Assembly: GCA_963969595.1 (NCBI GenBank)
Contig: OZ018409.1
Span: 46,079,282-46,143,281, forward strand
DNA from: Neckera pumila
Lineage: Eukaryota > Streptophyta > Bryopsida > Hypnales > Neckeraceae
DNA: 64,000 nucleotides
Direction: 5' to 3'
Under the pieces are notes generated by a model, which saw only the letters and a list, made by a program, of their open reading frames with translations, was not told where the DNA came from and made no database searches. A program made the translations under genes and the position numbers. Numbering within the stretch: position 1 is the stretch's first letter; the number at the start of each line of letters is the position of its first letter. This document shows, piece by piece, positions 24,933-38,486 of the stretch.

Positions 24933-26493
24933 GGGCCGGTTTATACTTGGGGCCAGATTGAAGGCCGGCCGGAACTCTCCAAGTTTGGACCAATAGAATC
25001 TTTCAATTTCTCCAAATTCGGCCGAAGGGCTTTATACTTGGGGCCGGCCGGAACTACAACTCATCCTACGTGTCGCTTTAGGTGGCATGGTTTTGGCGCC
25101 AAACCATCCGGCCCCAAGTGAGCAATCAAGACAAGATTTTGGGTGGCCCAAACTCCCATCTTGGGCCGGATTGGGGCCGGATTGGGCTCCTCCGTGGAAT
25201 TGTACAAATCTCCACCGTCTACTAGTGTAAGGTCCTTTGTTTCCTTTTTTGGTACATGCTTTTTAATTAAGAGCTCAATAAACTTCTGAATATTTGTGTT
25301 GTTGGATTTTTGGAGCACTGTTACTGGGGCTGAGTTACTGTATATGTGAGATATTGTGCTGTCACAGAGGAGTACTGAGTTTGAATTAACTTATGCCAGA
25401 TGTTTGTTATCACATCTGAGATTTTTGTTATTACATCTTGAGTGGAAATCGTTAATTTTTTTATTGTTGAATTTATAATACTCTCACATTTGTGAGTAGA
25501 AATCATTAACTTGTTATTGTTGAAATTATAATAGACTCACATCAGGGCTTTTGGGGGGGCTTTTTGGTACCAAATTGCACCAGAAAATAATCAGAAAATG
25601 CCTTAAAAAATGTCAAAATTTTTGGATGAAATCGCTAAAAAAATTCAAAATAATAAAAATCTTCGATGGAATCAGCAAATTGCAGATGAAACCCAAATTA
25701 TAGACATGTGATATGTACTAATGTGATCTTTTCTATCCAATATGTGGATGACTGTTGAAATCTGGAGCACCACTAGAATTTTCATATCGCCACTTTGGCA
25801 CTTCTTAAAAAATGAAAAAAAAAAGCCCTGATTCACATCTGTAAGATGATGTGTGTTTTTTGTAACTTCTGATGACAAATACCCCAATAAGGAATATGAT
25901 GAGAAAGATGATAGTACTAGTAGTAACCCACACTGTGTATTGTAAGACGTGACTTAAAATTTATCGTTGAATTAATTCCAAGTTCTTGTACTAAAAATTT
26001 CTATATTTTTTAATTAAAATTAAACTAAAAATACAGACTTAAAAAAGAGGTGAAAAATAGATGTTTTCTTGAATTGTGTGTTTCAATATTCTAGTTTCAA
26101 CATCAATACTTTCAAATCATTGGGTTATTTTTTTATACATGACTCTAAATTTTGATGCAAGGCATAGAAAGTAGGAATCTCTCTTTTGTATTTTTGAAAT
26201 AGAATATATAGGAAGAAAAAGAAAACAAGGAAAAAAATTAATAAAATCTTATTCTTATTTTGAAATAGGAAAGAAAGGAAGAAAAGAAAAACATGTGAAT
26301 CTTTTGATATTTTTTTAAATGAGCATTGAGAAAATCCAAGAGCACATGAATTGAAAATTGGGCCCTAGAATCCGGTCCAAGGGCTTTACATTACTTGGGG
26401 CTGGATCAAAGAATTAGGGCTAGATTGTGGGCCGGATTGAAGGCAAATCCGGCCGGCCTTCCATCCAACCCAAGGCCAAGTATAAACCGGCCC
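24933..26493. mobile_element. PIF/Harbinger-like element, 1.56 kb, with nested insertion
   Basis: The ends are inverted: GGGCCGGTTTATACTTGG at the left and CCAAGTATAAACCGGCCC at the right. TTA duplications flank it at 24930-24932 and 26494-26496. Terminal-motif repeats (CTTTATACTTGGGGCCGGCC) occur inside. A hAT-like element is nested at 25543-25830. No transposase frame was found. It is related to the 565-bp element at 16015. Confidence 0.85.
25543..25830. mobile_element. hAT-like miniature element, 288 bp
   Basis: It starts CAGGGCTTTT and ends AAAAAAGCCCTG, with an 8-bp flank pair ACTCACAT (25535-25542) and ATTCACAT (25831-25838), 7 of 8 identical. That duplication size and the CAGGG terminus fit the hAT superfamily. 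A related copy lies at about 57309-57596. Non-coding. Confidence 0.75.
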
Positions 26494-29400
26494 TTAGTAT
26501 AAAGTTGGTCTCCATCCGTCTACAGTGCCCCCAGAGGAGGAGTATTTATTACTGAGTGGTTGAAAATTTGGCAACACCACTACAGTACTAGGCCATAGTG
26601 GACAGCTTGCAATAGATGACTCCGAGGAATTAGTATTGGTTTCTTCATAACATAAACCACTTGCGGGACTTCTCCCGTTCATTTTGCGGGGAAGTTTCTG
26701 TGCCGTAATGCCTGATTACGCGGGCAAACCCGCGTAATCGGGGATTACGGATTTTTCATCCGGCTCCAATTTATCATCCGGGTTTTCATTGAATTTTGCT
26801 TGTGCTTTACGTTGGGCAATACCCTTATCGTCAGGCATTGCCCTGTACAAAAACACTTAGGGGACAACAGGAACTGCCACACACGGGAGTTCAAAAAGAA
26901 AGGAAGTGCTATACTGCTCTATATATTCACCCAATTTCGATCAATATGGACACAATTGGGATGATAACTATTTGGTGACATCATATGCTGGAGAAGGAAA
27001 AGATACGTGCTACAATAGTTTACTTACTTCTTTTATTTAAGATGCGGAAAATGCAACACAGCTTTGATATTTGACATGACGATGCACAGGCACTTATTAC
27101 CAGTTATGTATCATGCTCAAGCCTTCAAGGGCTCCGCAATCACAGTGACATGGAAACACAGTGCACAAGGATTTAGATTCATACATGGGGATTCAAATTC
27201 ATGGACAAGCATTCAAATTAACACATGATCAGTTTCAATGCATTACATTCCCATACTTGGTGAACTTTGATAAGGTTGAGTTCTGAGAGTCCTTCAAGCG
27301 GTTGAGTGAATCAAGTTATCGTTCTATCAAGACTTTCAATTCAATCACAATTCAATCAGACAAGATGCAAATATAGAACTACTGCAAAAAAATCCTAAAC
27401 ACTAAGTGTGAAATTGAAACCCCAAGCTGGCCACTATAGATTGAGTGTCTTGCACAAAACATGCTTGATTAGTGTAAAAATGCCTTCCAAGTAATGTCCA
27501 TTTTTACACTAATCAAAATAGAATATACTTCCATGGACAATATGAAATTGGGGATATTGAAAGCTTAGTAATTAAGCATCTCCTATTGAATGGCCTCATT
27601 GTAAGGAAAAGTTTCAAGAGTGAAGTATTTTTGCTCTTACATCCAAATCACTACTGGCAAGTTCTTGCCAAGGGTTGTTTCTTAGACTTGACTTCAAGAA
27701 CTTCAAGCTCAAAAAACAACACTCATCTTCAATTGAGTCCAATACCAAGAACGTTTCTATAATCCCCTATCAACTTGCAAGATGTATTTTGAAATTAGAT
27801 CCGCAACAAAGAGATAGTCCTCTACAACTTTGTTACTGGTATTATGTCAAAAGGAGGTGAACATGCAACAGTTGCATTGCTATGCATTGTACGTAGTTTC
27901 GAAAAAGGGACGATCTAGATTTTTGTTGCTCAAGAGGTTGGTGACAACCATACTCTACCTTGAGCTTTGTATCCAATTATCGTTTGAAAAATAATGTAGT
28001 ATCTTTTACTCCAAGTTGGTTCTTGCATTAGGGATACAGAACTCCAAAGCCCAAAAGCATCTCGTATTGCATGAGAAGAAAACCTGGTGCCAAACTCATC
28101 CAGAAGTAACTGTATGCCACTCAAAAAAACTCAAAAAAATTCATAAGACGTACCAGGTGTATAAGGGTTGCGCTACTAAAAAACTTTAAAAGTTCACGAC
28201 ACATACCATGTGTACAAAAGTTTGGCAAATTCACAAGGGCTCAACAATTGCAAACATATCAAAAACAAGTTTTCAAGTGCAATAAATATTATTTTTTGGT
28301 TTGGAACAAAATTAAAACTATCCAATGCTTGCTTATAAGGAAACACAACCAAATGATAGAAGGCCTTTTACATGGACCCTATAATTAAATTTCAATATTA
28401 TAAAAAACAACTAGCAAACTTCCAACAGGCCAAATACTTGAATTTTGACAAGTCAAAAACTAGAACTAAATTAGAGTCAGATTTGATAACTAACAAAGGC
28501 AGAAGCCTTGAAATCCAAATCAAACCTTTAATAGCCTAGTAAAAAGTGAACTTCACAAAATAAAGAGATCCAAGCCTTTTTAGTAATTCAAACCATCACA
28601 AGGAAGAAAGCAACAAGCCCCTTTTGTCTAAAATAGGAGCACTCATAATTCAAATGGAAAAATAAAATAAAAACAATGCAAGCATAAAGCAAATACGCAA
28701 GGAATCTACCAATCATTTAAGCTATATTTGTGTCTACACTCTAGTTCATCATCTCACAAGTAACAAAAATCATTATCCCCCGTGACGTTGGCTTAGCACC
28801 AAGAAAATATAGTAGGGTCTTCCATTTGGAAAACATGATGGTCAATTGGTGTACCCTTGTGCTTGTATTCCAACAGTAATTGAAACTCTGGAAACAAATC
28901 TCTACTAAACTATATTGTAAAATCAATGAAGTAATTGGCCAATTGGAACTAACAAAATTTTACAATGCTCAACAAGGAAGTCATAAATATACACACCTCT
29001 ACTTTAATTGAGAAAATTTGATGAGACAATGGACAATGGACAAGGGAGGGAAAGAAAGCTACATATATCAAGTTTCGAAAATAAAAAAATATGTCAAAGT
29101 TGCTCTTGATAGCATCAATGATAAACATGTCTAGCTCCATTTTTAGTAGCAATGTGCAATATATATTCAATCATTACCTTCTTTGCAAAGATATCCATTT
29201 AGTCTTCATGTTCTTCAATATCTTATTTAATTGCCTTAATTTCCATGATGCTACCAAGTTTGATTCATTCACCATGTTGCTTGGGACTCTTTGCAAAATT
29301 CAATTCTTGTGCTCAATTTACATAAAAAAACTCTAGCTTCATGACCAAGGTATGTGCTAACAATTCTGAACCGCTAAGTTGATGTGGTGACTACAACAAT

Positions 29401-30495
29401 GCATCCCAAGGGTGAATGGAGTCCAACCTTTCTGCAACATTGTTGTCACACAAGTCTTGCTGCATTAGAAAATTAAGGCTCTATCAAAGCCACAAAATAC
29501 ACCACCGTGCTTGCAATCTTTTCCTTAGATATGACATTCTAAATCCATCAAAGCACTTGTTATCATATCAAACCTATATCCTTTAGCCAAAAAGGGACTC
29601 TAATAATTAAAACTCCTTCACAACATATATATGCATTGGTAACCATTGTATGTTATTCTCCTTGTAACCTCATCAACAATCATTGAAATGAATTGATCTA
29701 GAAAAATACATAGCCATTGCAAGAGTAGCTAGGATGGACAAATGCATGTATTGAACCATTTTTCAACTTAATGATTCACACCAATGTTTCCTAAGCATGT
29801 TTTTTACCTTCAAATGCTCACATATAGGATGTTTATTATGTAAAAATGAAAACACATAAGAGATTTGTAACTTCTTATATTACAACAGGTTTCATTGTCC
29901 ATGGGAAATAACTTGTTGAAGAATCGATTAATTACATCTTGAATGCCACTTTTAACTACTTCTGGACAAAAGGTTCAAAAATCTCTTGATAATAACATCT
30001 GGAGATCTTCAAATGTTTGTATAGATCTTTAGATGTTTTACACAAACTTCCAATGATTATCTCTTGATGTTTCTTCTTCAGATATTAATTCTGGACTTTC
30101 AAAAGTCCAAAAGTAGTTTAATGTGGCATTTGAGCCAAACAAGCTTACATTCTTCAAGTGTGTATAAGTTCTTATAAAAATGAATTGCACTTTTTAGTAG
30201 ACCACGCTTGGCATTATCCACCACAGTCATCTTCTTCCCCTCATGCTTCTCAAGATTGTCCAACTTAGGCACTATCACCTTAGGCATGTTATTGAAGACG
30301 CTATAAGTAAGACACTCTATAGATGTTAGATTTCCATCAATAAATGCATGAGCTTAAGGAAACTTACTTCTTGCCAAATGTGAGTGACATTATTATATTA
30401 GCCGGATCTTGTTTCATTTTTTTCCAGTGATGACTTCTTTACAACATAACTATTGTAAATGAGGTTGATCATCTCCGTATAGCAAAATAGCTTGT
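26494..30495. other. Intergenic tract without a recognised gene
   Basis: AT-rich, with only short, domain-less open frames on both strands. The single notable feature is a GC-rich hairpin at 26703-26750, listed separately. Confidence 0.5.
26703..26750. repeat. Tight GC-rich inverted repeat
   Basis: A 22-nt arm (26703-26724), loop CAAA and 22-nt arm (26729-26750) pair at 20 of 22 positions; the inner part GATTACGCGGG/CCCGCGTAATC is perfect. A T-run (ATTTTT) follows directly. The composition stands out from the AT-rich surroundings. It resembles a bacterial or organellar terminator in shape, but it could equally be a short foldback. Confidence 0.8.
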
Positions 30496-31083
30496 TTAAC
30501 CCCTAAAGGACCATGAGTGAAGATTTTGAACAATGAATGAATAGAAACACATCCTAAACTCACCGAAATGCATTTTTTCATCCATCAATTTTGTTTGAAG
30601 GTTCTTATATTTGTTCTTTAACATTTTTACGGTTCAGATTATGAAGATTTTGCTTTGCAAATATTCTATAATTCAGAAGGTATCGGAAGGTCTAGCCTCA
30701 AAAATAACTTTTTTAGTTCAAAAAATGATCCTTCAATAATGACTTAAATAAAAAAATAAAATAAAAATCTTTAAAAATTACTATAAATAGAAATCAATAT
30801 TTTGAACCCATTTTAAACTTATAGGAAAAAAAATCTTTTAAGAACTATAAATATTCAAGTTACAATTGATTTTAGAAGAAATATTGAATTTTTGGCTTCA
30901 AATTTTATTGAAAAATGTTGGTATGTAATTTTGTTGATCTAATTGTATGGATGTGATCTATAAATATCATTTTAAAACTATTGTTTGAGAGTCATCATTA
31001 AAATATTTTTCTAAGTTAGCATTTTATAATAGATCTTCACAATTTTGGAAATCTAGACACCCCTCCGGTCCTTTAGGGGTTAA
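30496..31083. mobile_element. TTAA-bounded non-autonomous element, copy G (588 bp)
   Basis: It starts TTAACCCCTAAAGGACC and ends GGTCCTTTAGGGGTTAA, giving perfect 17-bp inverted ends including the TTAA. The interior is shared with the copy at 37907 and differs from the 0.93-kb class. Non-coding. Confidence 0.9.
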
Positions 31084-32480
31084 GGGAAAATCAATATGCA
31101 TTGATAGGAGCTAGGCCTATCCCTTCAAATTGGAAGTACTACGTCTTAGTACAACAAATTTCATATTCCAAGCTGGAAGGGTTACTAATAGAAAAATAGG
31201 GATATGTAATCACTCAGTTAATGACTAGTTGTCTTGAATAACCGAATAGTGATTGCAAGTACTAGGAATGGATTTGCAACCTATAGGCGACGAGTCGAGA
31301 ATCACAGAGCAGTCATTCAGCATGCAGGTGGATGCCAACGGGATGAAATACGGCACCGAAAGGAGGCAATGAACATTTTTCGTTGAAGACTGTGGGATGG
31401 AAAGATCTCGTGGCACGGGCCAGTCATATCTTTGTAGTAGAGCTTTGGCTTTCATAGATAAATGACTCGCGAATGAATAGGTTTTTCCTAAGGCAGTTGA
31501 CAGCATGTAGTTTTACAATTTTTGTTTTTGGGATAATTATAATCAAGGGATTGAGACTTTGATTCATCTTCGGACGTGGGCGCAGTCATTCCTTTGATGA
31601 TTGCACCAATTCCAAACAGTTATTTAGTAGTTATGATGGCAGACTTGTGTGGTTGCAGAATCACTATTGCCTAGTCATTCTAAAGTCATTTTTTAAAAAT
31701 AGAGGCATTTGAAGATCGTTGGATCAGATGGACAATTGAAATGGACAGATTTGATGGACAAATCAGATTGCTTCTTTTTTGAATGGCTTAGATGGATGGG
31801 TGAAATTGCATCTTGGCAAAAAATGGACAACTGAGATTGAATTTCAACAATAAATGGACGATTTAGATTTTAGGGTAGCCGCCAAATATTAGGTCAACCG
31901 CCACATTTTAGGTCAGCCGCCGCCACCACCTCTTCTCCGTCCTTCTTCCTTATAAATGTCTTCTCATTTTCTCCTCTTGCTTTGGCTCCAGTTTTCCTAA
32001 GTGATGGGTAAGTTCACATTCTTCTTTCTACTGTGTTGTTTTCTTATATTGTTGTTTTCATGTACTGTTGTTTTGTTGTTTTGTTTTTTGCTATTTAGTT
32101 TGTTGTTGTTGTGCTATTCAGTTTGGTTGTTCTGTTGTTTTGCTGTTTTGTTGCTATTTTGCTGTTTTGTTGCTATTCTGCCCTTTTGTTGTTGTCATAC
32201 AATTTGGTTGTTGTTCTATATTTATGTAGGAAAGTTATTGTGCTGTTTTGCCCACTTGTGATTTGCTCATTTGTTGGTTTGTTCATTTGTTGTTGTTCTG
32301 CAGTCTTGTTGCTATCCTGCAGTTTTGTTGCTATTCTATAGTTTTGTAGGAAAGTTGTTGAGTTGTATTGCTCATTTGTTGGTTGTCCCAATAAAATGAT
32401 CAAAACTCCAAAAGCATTAGACATTACTGTATAATTTCGTGCATACGGAAAAAGCCTAGAATGATTGTAAATTGACCTTC
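31084..32480. other. Unique-looking spacer, left half of a possible composite element
   Basis: No gene was recognised. The part 31200-31700 contains repeated AGTCATT motifs. Around 31919-31960 a GCC-rich stretch precedes a TATAAAT motif. From 32001 to 32345 the plus strand is a run of TTGTT-type low-complexity units whose open frames (such as the one starting at 32001) are poor in information and not credible as genes. Confidence 0.45.
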
Positions 32481-33227
32481 GGGTGATTGCAAAAAACACT
32501 TCACGTTTCTTGCTCAAAACACAGTTTTTTGCGATAGGACTGGCAGTACTACTCAATACTATGTTTTCGCAGCACCTATGCAGATCTCAATCGTCGATTC
32601 AAGGCGTTTGCAGATCTCAATCGTTGATTCAATACTATGTAGTACTATGCAATACTATAGACTACTGCGAAGTACTACAAAAGCCACTAGAAGCAAAAAA
32701 CAGTAGAAAAAGGATCTGTGTACCTTTTTATTTTTAATAATTCAAAAAAAATTCAAAAAATAAAAACAAAAAAAACTATTTTGCTAGAGAAGATTGTGCT
32801 TACATTGCACCAAAAAATTAGTGTAGGAAAATTTTTCCCTCTTCGTAACCTTCGCACAAAGGAAGGTCACTTTGACCCCGTGTGGACAATTGACATGTTT
32901 TCATTTTCATAAAAATTCATTGTCAATCCCTGTAATGTTAGTAGACCTCCAACATGTCCAATTTGTGGCTTCAAGTTCGCATTTTTGGGTCAAAATAGGA
33001 CTAAAACCTCCTAAAATGGCCAAAGTAGATATCCAATCGGGAGCAGTTTAAAAATAGTAAACTAATTTTGAAAAATTTGAAAAGTTATTCAATGTCTGTA
33101 ACCACCATATGCTCCTTTCTTCCCAATTTCAAGCCAAATGGACAAACCATGCAAAAGTTATGAGCAAAAACCACCCGTCCAAGGGCAAGGGGACAAAAAA
33201 AAAGATAAGTGTTTCTTGCAATCACCC
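32481..33227. mobile_element. TIR element with GGGTGATTGCAA ends, 747 bp
   Basis: The left end GGGTGATTGCAAAAAACACT is mirrored by AGTGTTTCTTGCAATCACCC at the right with one mismatch. The right half (from about 32940) is homologous to 36270-36580, so this is a repeat family. A 28-nt direct repeat (GCAGATCTCAATCG unit) lies at about 32580-32635. No transposase; no clear target duplication. Confidence 0.65.
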
Positions 33228-34636
33228 CTTTGCACTCATTTTTCATAACCACTCAAGCACTAACTCGATTGAAAGAGCACTACAAAATGACTAGGTTCCA
33301 ACTCTGTTTGCAATACCCCTATACAAAGCAACCCTGCCTAAAGAAATGACCACGGCATGACTCTTTTATAACTAAGCAAAACATTCATATTTTCTCAAAA
33401 ACTGCGTCCCAAATCCTAACCCACTACCAATCATACGCTGACTGCATATGCTCAGCGGTCCCCACAAAACTTCCAAAATGACCTTCAAATGACTTCTCAA
33501 AGTCTAAAAAGTGACTAGTAAATGACTTCTTTGATTCAGATATGACTAATACATGACTTCACAATGTTGGCCAAGTTGTGCTCGGCAATTACAACATAGT
33601 CATTCCCTGCATCATTGAACTTCCCTACACACTCCCAAAAACCCATTTGCTGCCATGGCATGACCCCTTAGTCGTCCAGATCCTAAATTATGTCAGATTT
33701 TCAAGGTGATGAACTTTTCTAGAGGTAATGGATGTCTTTCTGACACCCGTGTCCAGAATGACTAAAAAATCCTAAATAACTCGTCTACAATGACTTCAGC
33801 ATTCAAATGGCCTATTCAGTCATTCAGCAGTCAATCCTATCTTGAATAACTCAAATACAGTCATTGTGGCTATTCTTTACAGTCCTTTTTTTATTAGTGG
33901 GTGGTCAATAATTGCAGATGTTGCAGCTATTGTGAGTAGAAGCCAAGAAGTGAAATTGATCTTCGGCAAGTAAAGCTAGCACATAGGCCACAGTGAACCC
34001 AAAACACAGTTGTAGATAGGCTCCATATAGGATTTATTTTCCTTTAAGTCAATTCTTCTAGTTGGATGTTTTTTTTCTAATTTTGGTCGTTTAAGCATCC
34101 AAAATCCAAATTGCTATTAGTCTAGCGTAAAAAAGTATAATTAACCCGAATAGGCATTAGTATTATGTGAAACCTAGTTGTCTAGTTGTCTGGTTACTAT
34201 TAAGATCTGAAAAGCTATGTTGGTGGTTGATATTTGTCAACTACCACAACCTATTAGGTGTTGCTCTATTCAATTGTTTTTCACCTACTGCCATAAGAGA
34301 GCATGCAAGTCCAACCCAACTAGGTTGTATTTTGATTTATTGTTGGAATTGAAAGTTCATTACCAAATTTGTAAGCGTGTGAATAGTGTATCTATGAATA
34401 TTTTCATATACAAAAAAATTGATAATGAAAAATGATAATTGTCGAATTAAAATGTCCTTGTCCTTAAATTATATTACTTAGTTTGGAAATGAACTTATTG
34501 GCATAGCTTAGTCCTACTTTATCATCTCCCATAATTTAAACTTATTATACTAGAGAACAGTTTTGTATTAGGATATTATTCTATTCCTACAATAGTCAGA
34601 GGGAGACAAGTGTTATTGCAATTATCGTTAAGTGCA
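33228..34636. other. Spacer with clustered ATGACT motifs
   Basis: From 33280 to 33880 the sequence carries many ATGACT/AGTCAT motifs, treated as a finding. From 33900 to 34636 it is AT-rich with no gene seen. Confidence 0.4.
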
Positions 34637-35276
34637 TTAACCCCTAAAGTTCCATGACTATATTTTCACTGAGAACACTCAAAATCTGCCATACAAGCAC
34701 CAAATTTTTGTGATTTCTTTTACCCGTGTAACCATAGGATCTTGTAGTATGCAGACTTGAAAACATGTGTTAAGAATTTCAGAAATTTTCACCATGTGGA
34801 TTGCAAGATATGAGCTTTTGAATTCATTGAAATCATTTTTTTGGCCCTGCAAAAAACAGGGCAACTGCACTTTAGAAGCTCACTTTTCTATGAAAAAATG
34901 TCCAAAGTGGTGGTAGTGGTGGGGTTGTTTCATTTTTCTAGACAAATTGCACACACGCTTGAAAAATTTCAGATCATTTAGAATTATATAACATATAGGA
35001 AAAAAATAGCAAGTAGATAGTAGTAGAGATTGATTCTAAATACTAAATTATTAAGAGTTTAACAATGGAATTGAAAAATGCCAATAGAAATGGTTGCAAT
35101 GCTGTAATAAACAATCTACATCTTATGATTTTATTTTTTTCAAAAAATAATGAAAATTGAAGAAGGTAAAGGACTTCAAAGTTTAGTTTAGAGTAGAGAA
35201 TCTATAACTGCCCGCAAACAAAAAAATCCTCATAACTTTTGACTCATTGATCAAAATGGAAGTCTTCAAAGCTTTC

Positions 35277-35349
<73 letters not shown>

Positions 35350-35597
35350 GTTTTTCTAGAAAACCAATTTCAAATTCTTATTTCTAAAAAAAGTTTTTTT
35401 TTTTTATCTGCCCAAACTGCCTATTTACAAAAAAATGTAACATATTATATGTCATGAAATTTAATGTATAAGAAAGATATTCCTCATCACTAACTTCTGT
35501 TCAATTTTTGGCCAAAAATATGAAAATCTCCAGTCACACGTACCAGCCAAAAATTACTATGCAGCCAAGAAACGCATGTTAGTCCTTTAGGGGTTAA
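34637..35597. mobile_element. TTAA-bounded non-autonomous element, copy E (961 bp)
   Basis: The left end is TTAACCCCTAAAGTTCC and the right end GTCCTTTAGGGGTTAA. The body follows copies A and C. It has gained a long TA-dinucleotide run (about 35280-35342), which explains its slightly larger size. Non-coding. Confidence 0.88.
35280..35342. repeat. TA dinucleotide microsatellite
   Basis: About 60 bases of uninterrupted TA repeats inside TTAA element copy E. The related copies have only a short ATGTATATGT-like stretch at the same place, so the expansion happened after insertion. Confidence 0.95.
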
Positions 35598-37906
35598 ACA
35601 ATGTTACGATTTGAAAGTGTTGCAAAAGTTTGACAACAAAATCCTTGCATTATACTTTTAAAACAACCTTTAGCATTGAAACTTGCAACTCAACTCAAAA
35701 TCTTAGTCGACAACTTGAATGTTTAAAGAGATTGGAAGTTTTTATACAAACTTTGAGATTGGAAGTTTTTGTATTTTGAGATTGAAGACTCTTCTTCATA
35801 CTTCAAATAGTAGAGAATCTAGTCTATAGAAGAAAAAAGAAAAAGGTTGAAAATACTACTACTTTTAGGTGAGACCTATTACTATTTGTTGCATTTTGTT
35901 CAATGGACATGATTTTTTTTCTTGAGTACTTTAGAATTAGAAAAAAAAAATTATAATTTTAAATATATAAAATGTATAAAACTTTAAAATGAAGTTATAC
36001 AGTGAAGGAAAATCATAGAAAAATTCTCTAAGTAGAAAACTAGAAAAAATGCTAAATATCAAGAAAATTGATATTTTGATGTTTTAATTAGTTTAAAATA
36101 GGAAAATTTTAATGAAATAAACTCAAATTGGTCATTTGCAAAAACTCTATATAGATGGTCATTTGTTTAAAGAACCACTAAAATAATCTCTTACATGTTT
36201 TAAAATGCAAACAAATATAAATTTTTTTGTAAACTTGTATTCCAAATACAATTAATCCTTTTTAGAATTCTTTTTGACTATAGACCTCTTCTCCAAATTT
36301 CAGCTCCAAACTTGTTTTTTGGATACTAAATAGTACTAAAATCCCCCAAAGTGGCAAATGTGACAAAAAATTGGGGGCTGTTTTTGGATAGCAAGACATT
36401 TTTGAAAATTGCTAAAAAAAATTTATGCAAGGTGTATAATAGTAATGAGTATGGTACTTATAAATCTTGACTTGTTTGAAGCCAAACACAAAAGTTTTGT
36501 CAAAAAAGAAATCAGTCTGTAGGTTGTGACGCAATATAGGATAGGTGTTTCTTGCAATCATCCTTTACTTCTTCCTATTGATATTTTCTATCAAAAAAGT
36601 TCAATTTGTATTGTTGTACAATTCTATGTTGATAATAGGTTGTATATTTTAGTGATGCAAGCCTAAATAGCAAAAAATTGTGAATTATTGTGATTAATAT
36701 TTTTTCTTGTCTATGATATAATTTGTCAATATCACCAACCACCAATATAACAGAAAAACTTTATAAAAAAAATGTGTGAGGCTTCTTATGTTTAGTCAAA
36801 TTTGAATTTACAAATTAAACACAAGAGTCTATGCAATGAAAATCAAATTTTATCAATAGGAAATTGTTCAGCTATACATATTATAATTATAATAGTTGAA
36901 ATAAGTTGGATTTTAATATATAGAATCAAAAAACATTAGTAGAAATTCACCTATTTGCTTGTATTTTTTTAAGAGATTTTCTTAACATAGTCTAATAAGA
37001 ATTTGACCAAAATAAATTTATTAAATTTTTTATTAAAAGCTTCATAAAAAAATTCTTAGATATATAAAAAAGGGCATAGTAGCTTGCATAGTAGTAAGGG
37101 TTCTATAGCATATGCCTGGGGAACCAAAAGTCAAACTATCTAAACAAGTCCTTTATTACAAAGAATAACTTAGAAAATCCTATCCAATGAGAATTAAGAT
37201 TAAAAGTTATTTATGAAGGATGGACTCTAGCATTTATTTCACACTCAAATCACGGAGCATAGAAGCCATAGTTTGATTTTGAAGGCACAATATGCAAACT
37301 CTCGGGTATTTCAATAGTTAACAAATCTCACCCCATGTTATTTCTCTGTTTTTTTCAAAATATATTTTGACTTTATATGATTTTCTAATGTTATTTTGAA
37401 AAAAATAAAAAAATGGACATACAACTTCATATGTTTATCTACCTTCATTTACCCACAAAATTAAACTCTTCATAATTTACATCTCATTATTTAGATTTGA
37501 ATGATTTGAATGTCTTGTAAAGGAATCAATCTAAAAATAAAAAATAAATAAATAATCCATTTTTAAAATATGTTTTGAGCTCCCAACTTTGACACTAAAA
37601 TTAAGAAAAAAATCCTTAGAACTTTTGCAATATCTAATGGAATGACGTAAAATAATCTTCACACATTGATTAGGATGATTTCCATCCATCTTAAAGGTTT
37701 CATGCAATTTTTTTAAATAATGAAACCAACAAAGTTTATCCAATTTCTCAAAAAATCCAAAATGGATTCTTAGTCTAGCCCTTCACATGTTCACTCCTAA
37801 TGACCCAAAGGAGGTATACTTTCAAAATGAGACAAAATTGCCAAGAACTTCAACAATTCTATTGCTCCTTTTCTTATGAGATCAAATAGAATGTAGCCCT
37901 AGGACC
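35598..37906. other. AT-rich spacer with repeat fragments
   Basis: The part 36270-36580 is a second, partial copy of the right half of the 32481-33227 element. The part around 37370-37560 resembles an internal stretch of the 0.93-kb TTAA family (AAACTCTTCATAATTT). No gene seen. Confidence 0.45.
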
Positions 37907-38486
37907 TTAACCCCTAATGGACCAAGAGTGCAGATTTTTAACAATAAATGAACGGAAACACATTCTAAACTCACCGAATGTGTTTTTCCATCCATCAATT
38001 TTATTTGAAGATTCTTATATTAGTTCTTTAACATTTATATCGTTCAGATGTTGAAGATTTTGCTTTGTAAATATTCTATAATTCAAAAGGTATTGGGAGG
38101 TCTAGCCTCAAAAAGTAATTTTTTTAGTTCAAAAAATGACCTCTAAAAAATGACTTAAGTACAAAATTATGAAAAAAATATGAAAAAAAATCACTATAAT
38201 TAGAACTGAATATTTTGAACTTATTAGGAAAAAAATTCTCTTAAGAGTCATAAACATTCAATCTACAATTGATTTTAAAAGGAATTTCCAATTTCTGGCT
38301 TCAAATTTTATTGAAAAATATTGGTATATAATTTTGTTGATCTAATTGTATGGATGTGATTTATAAAAAGCATTTTACAACTATTATTTGAGAGCCATCA
38401 TTAAAATATACTTTTTAAGTTGCATTTTATAATAGATCTTCATAATTTTGGAAATTTGGGCACCCCACTAGTCCTTTAGGGATTAA
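37907..38486. mobile_element. TTAA-bounded non-autonomous element, copy H (580 bp)
   Basis: It begins TTAACCCCTAATGGACC and ends AGTCCTTTAGGGATTAA. It is colinear with copy G at 30496. The one-base changes in both termini suggest an older insertion. Confidence 0.88.

Noticed and set aside
31225..31506. 93-residue open frame with an L-G-K-T motif, considered as a helicase fragment
   Set aside because: It lacks a proper P-loop (GxxxxGKT) and any second helicase motif.
32001..32341. Open frames rich in Cys, Phe and Leu
   Set aside because: They come from a TTGTT-type low-complexity run. The residues mirror the repeat, not a membrane protein.
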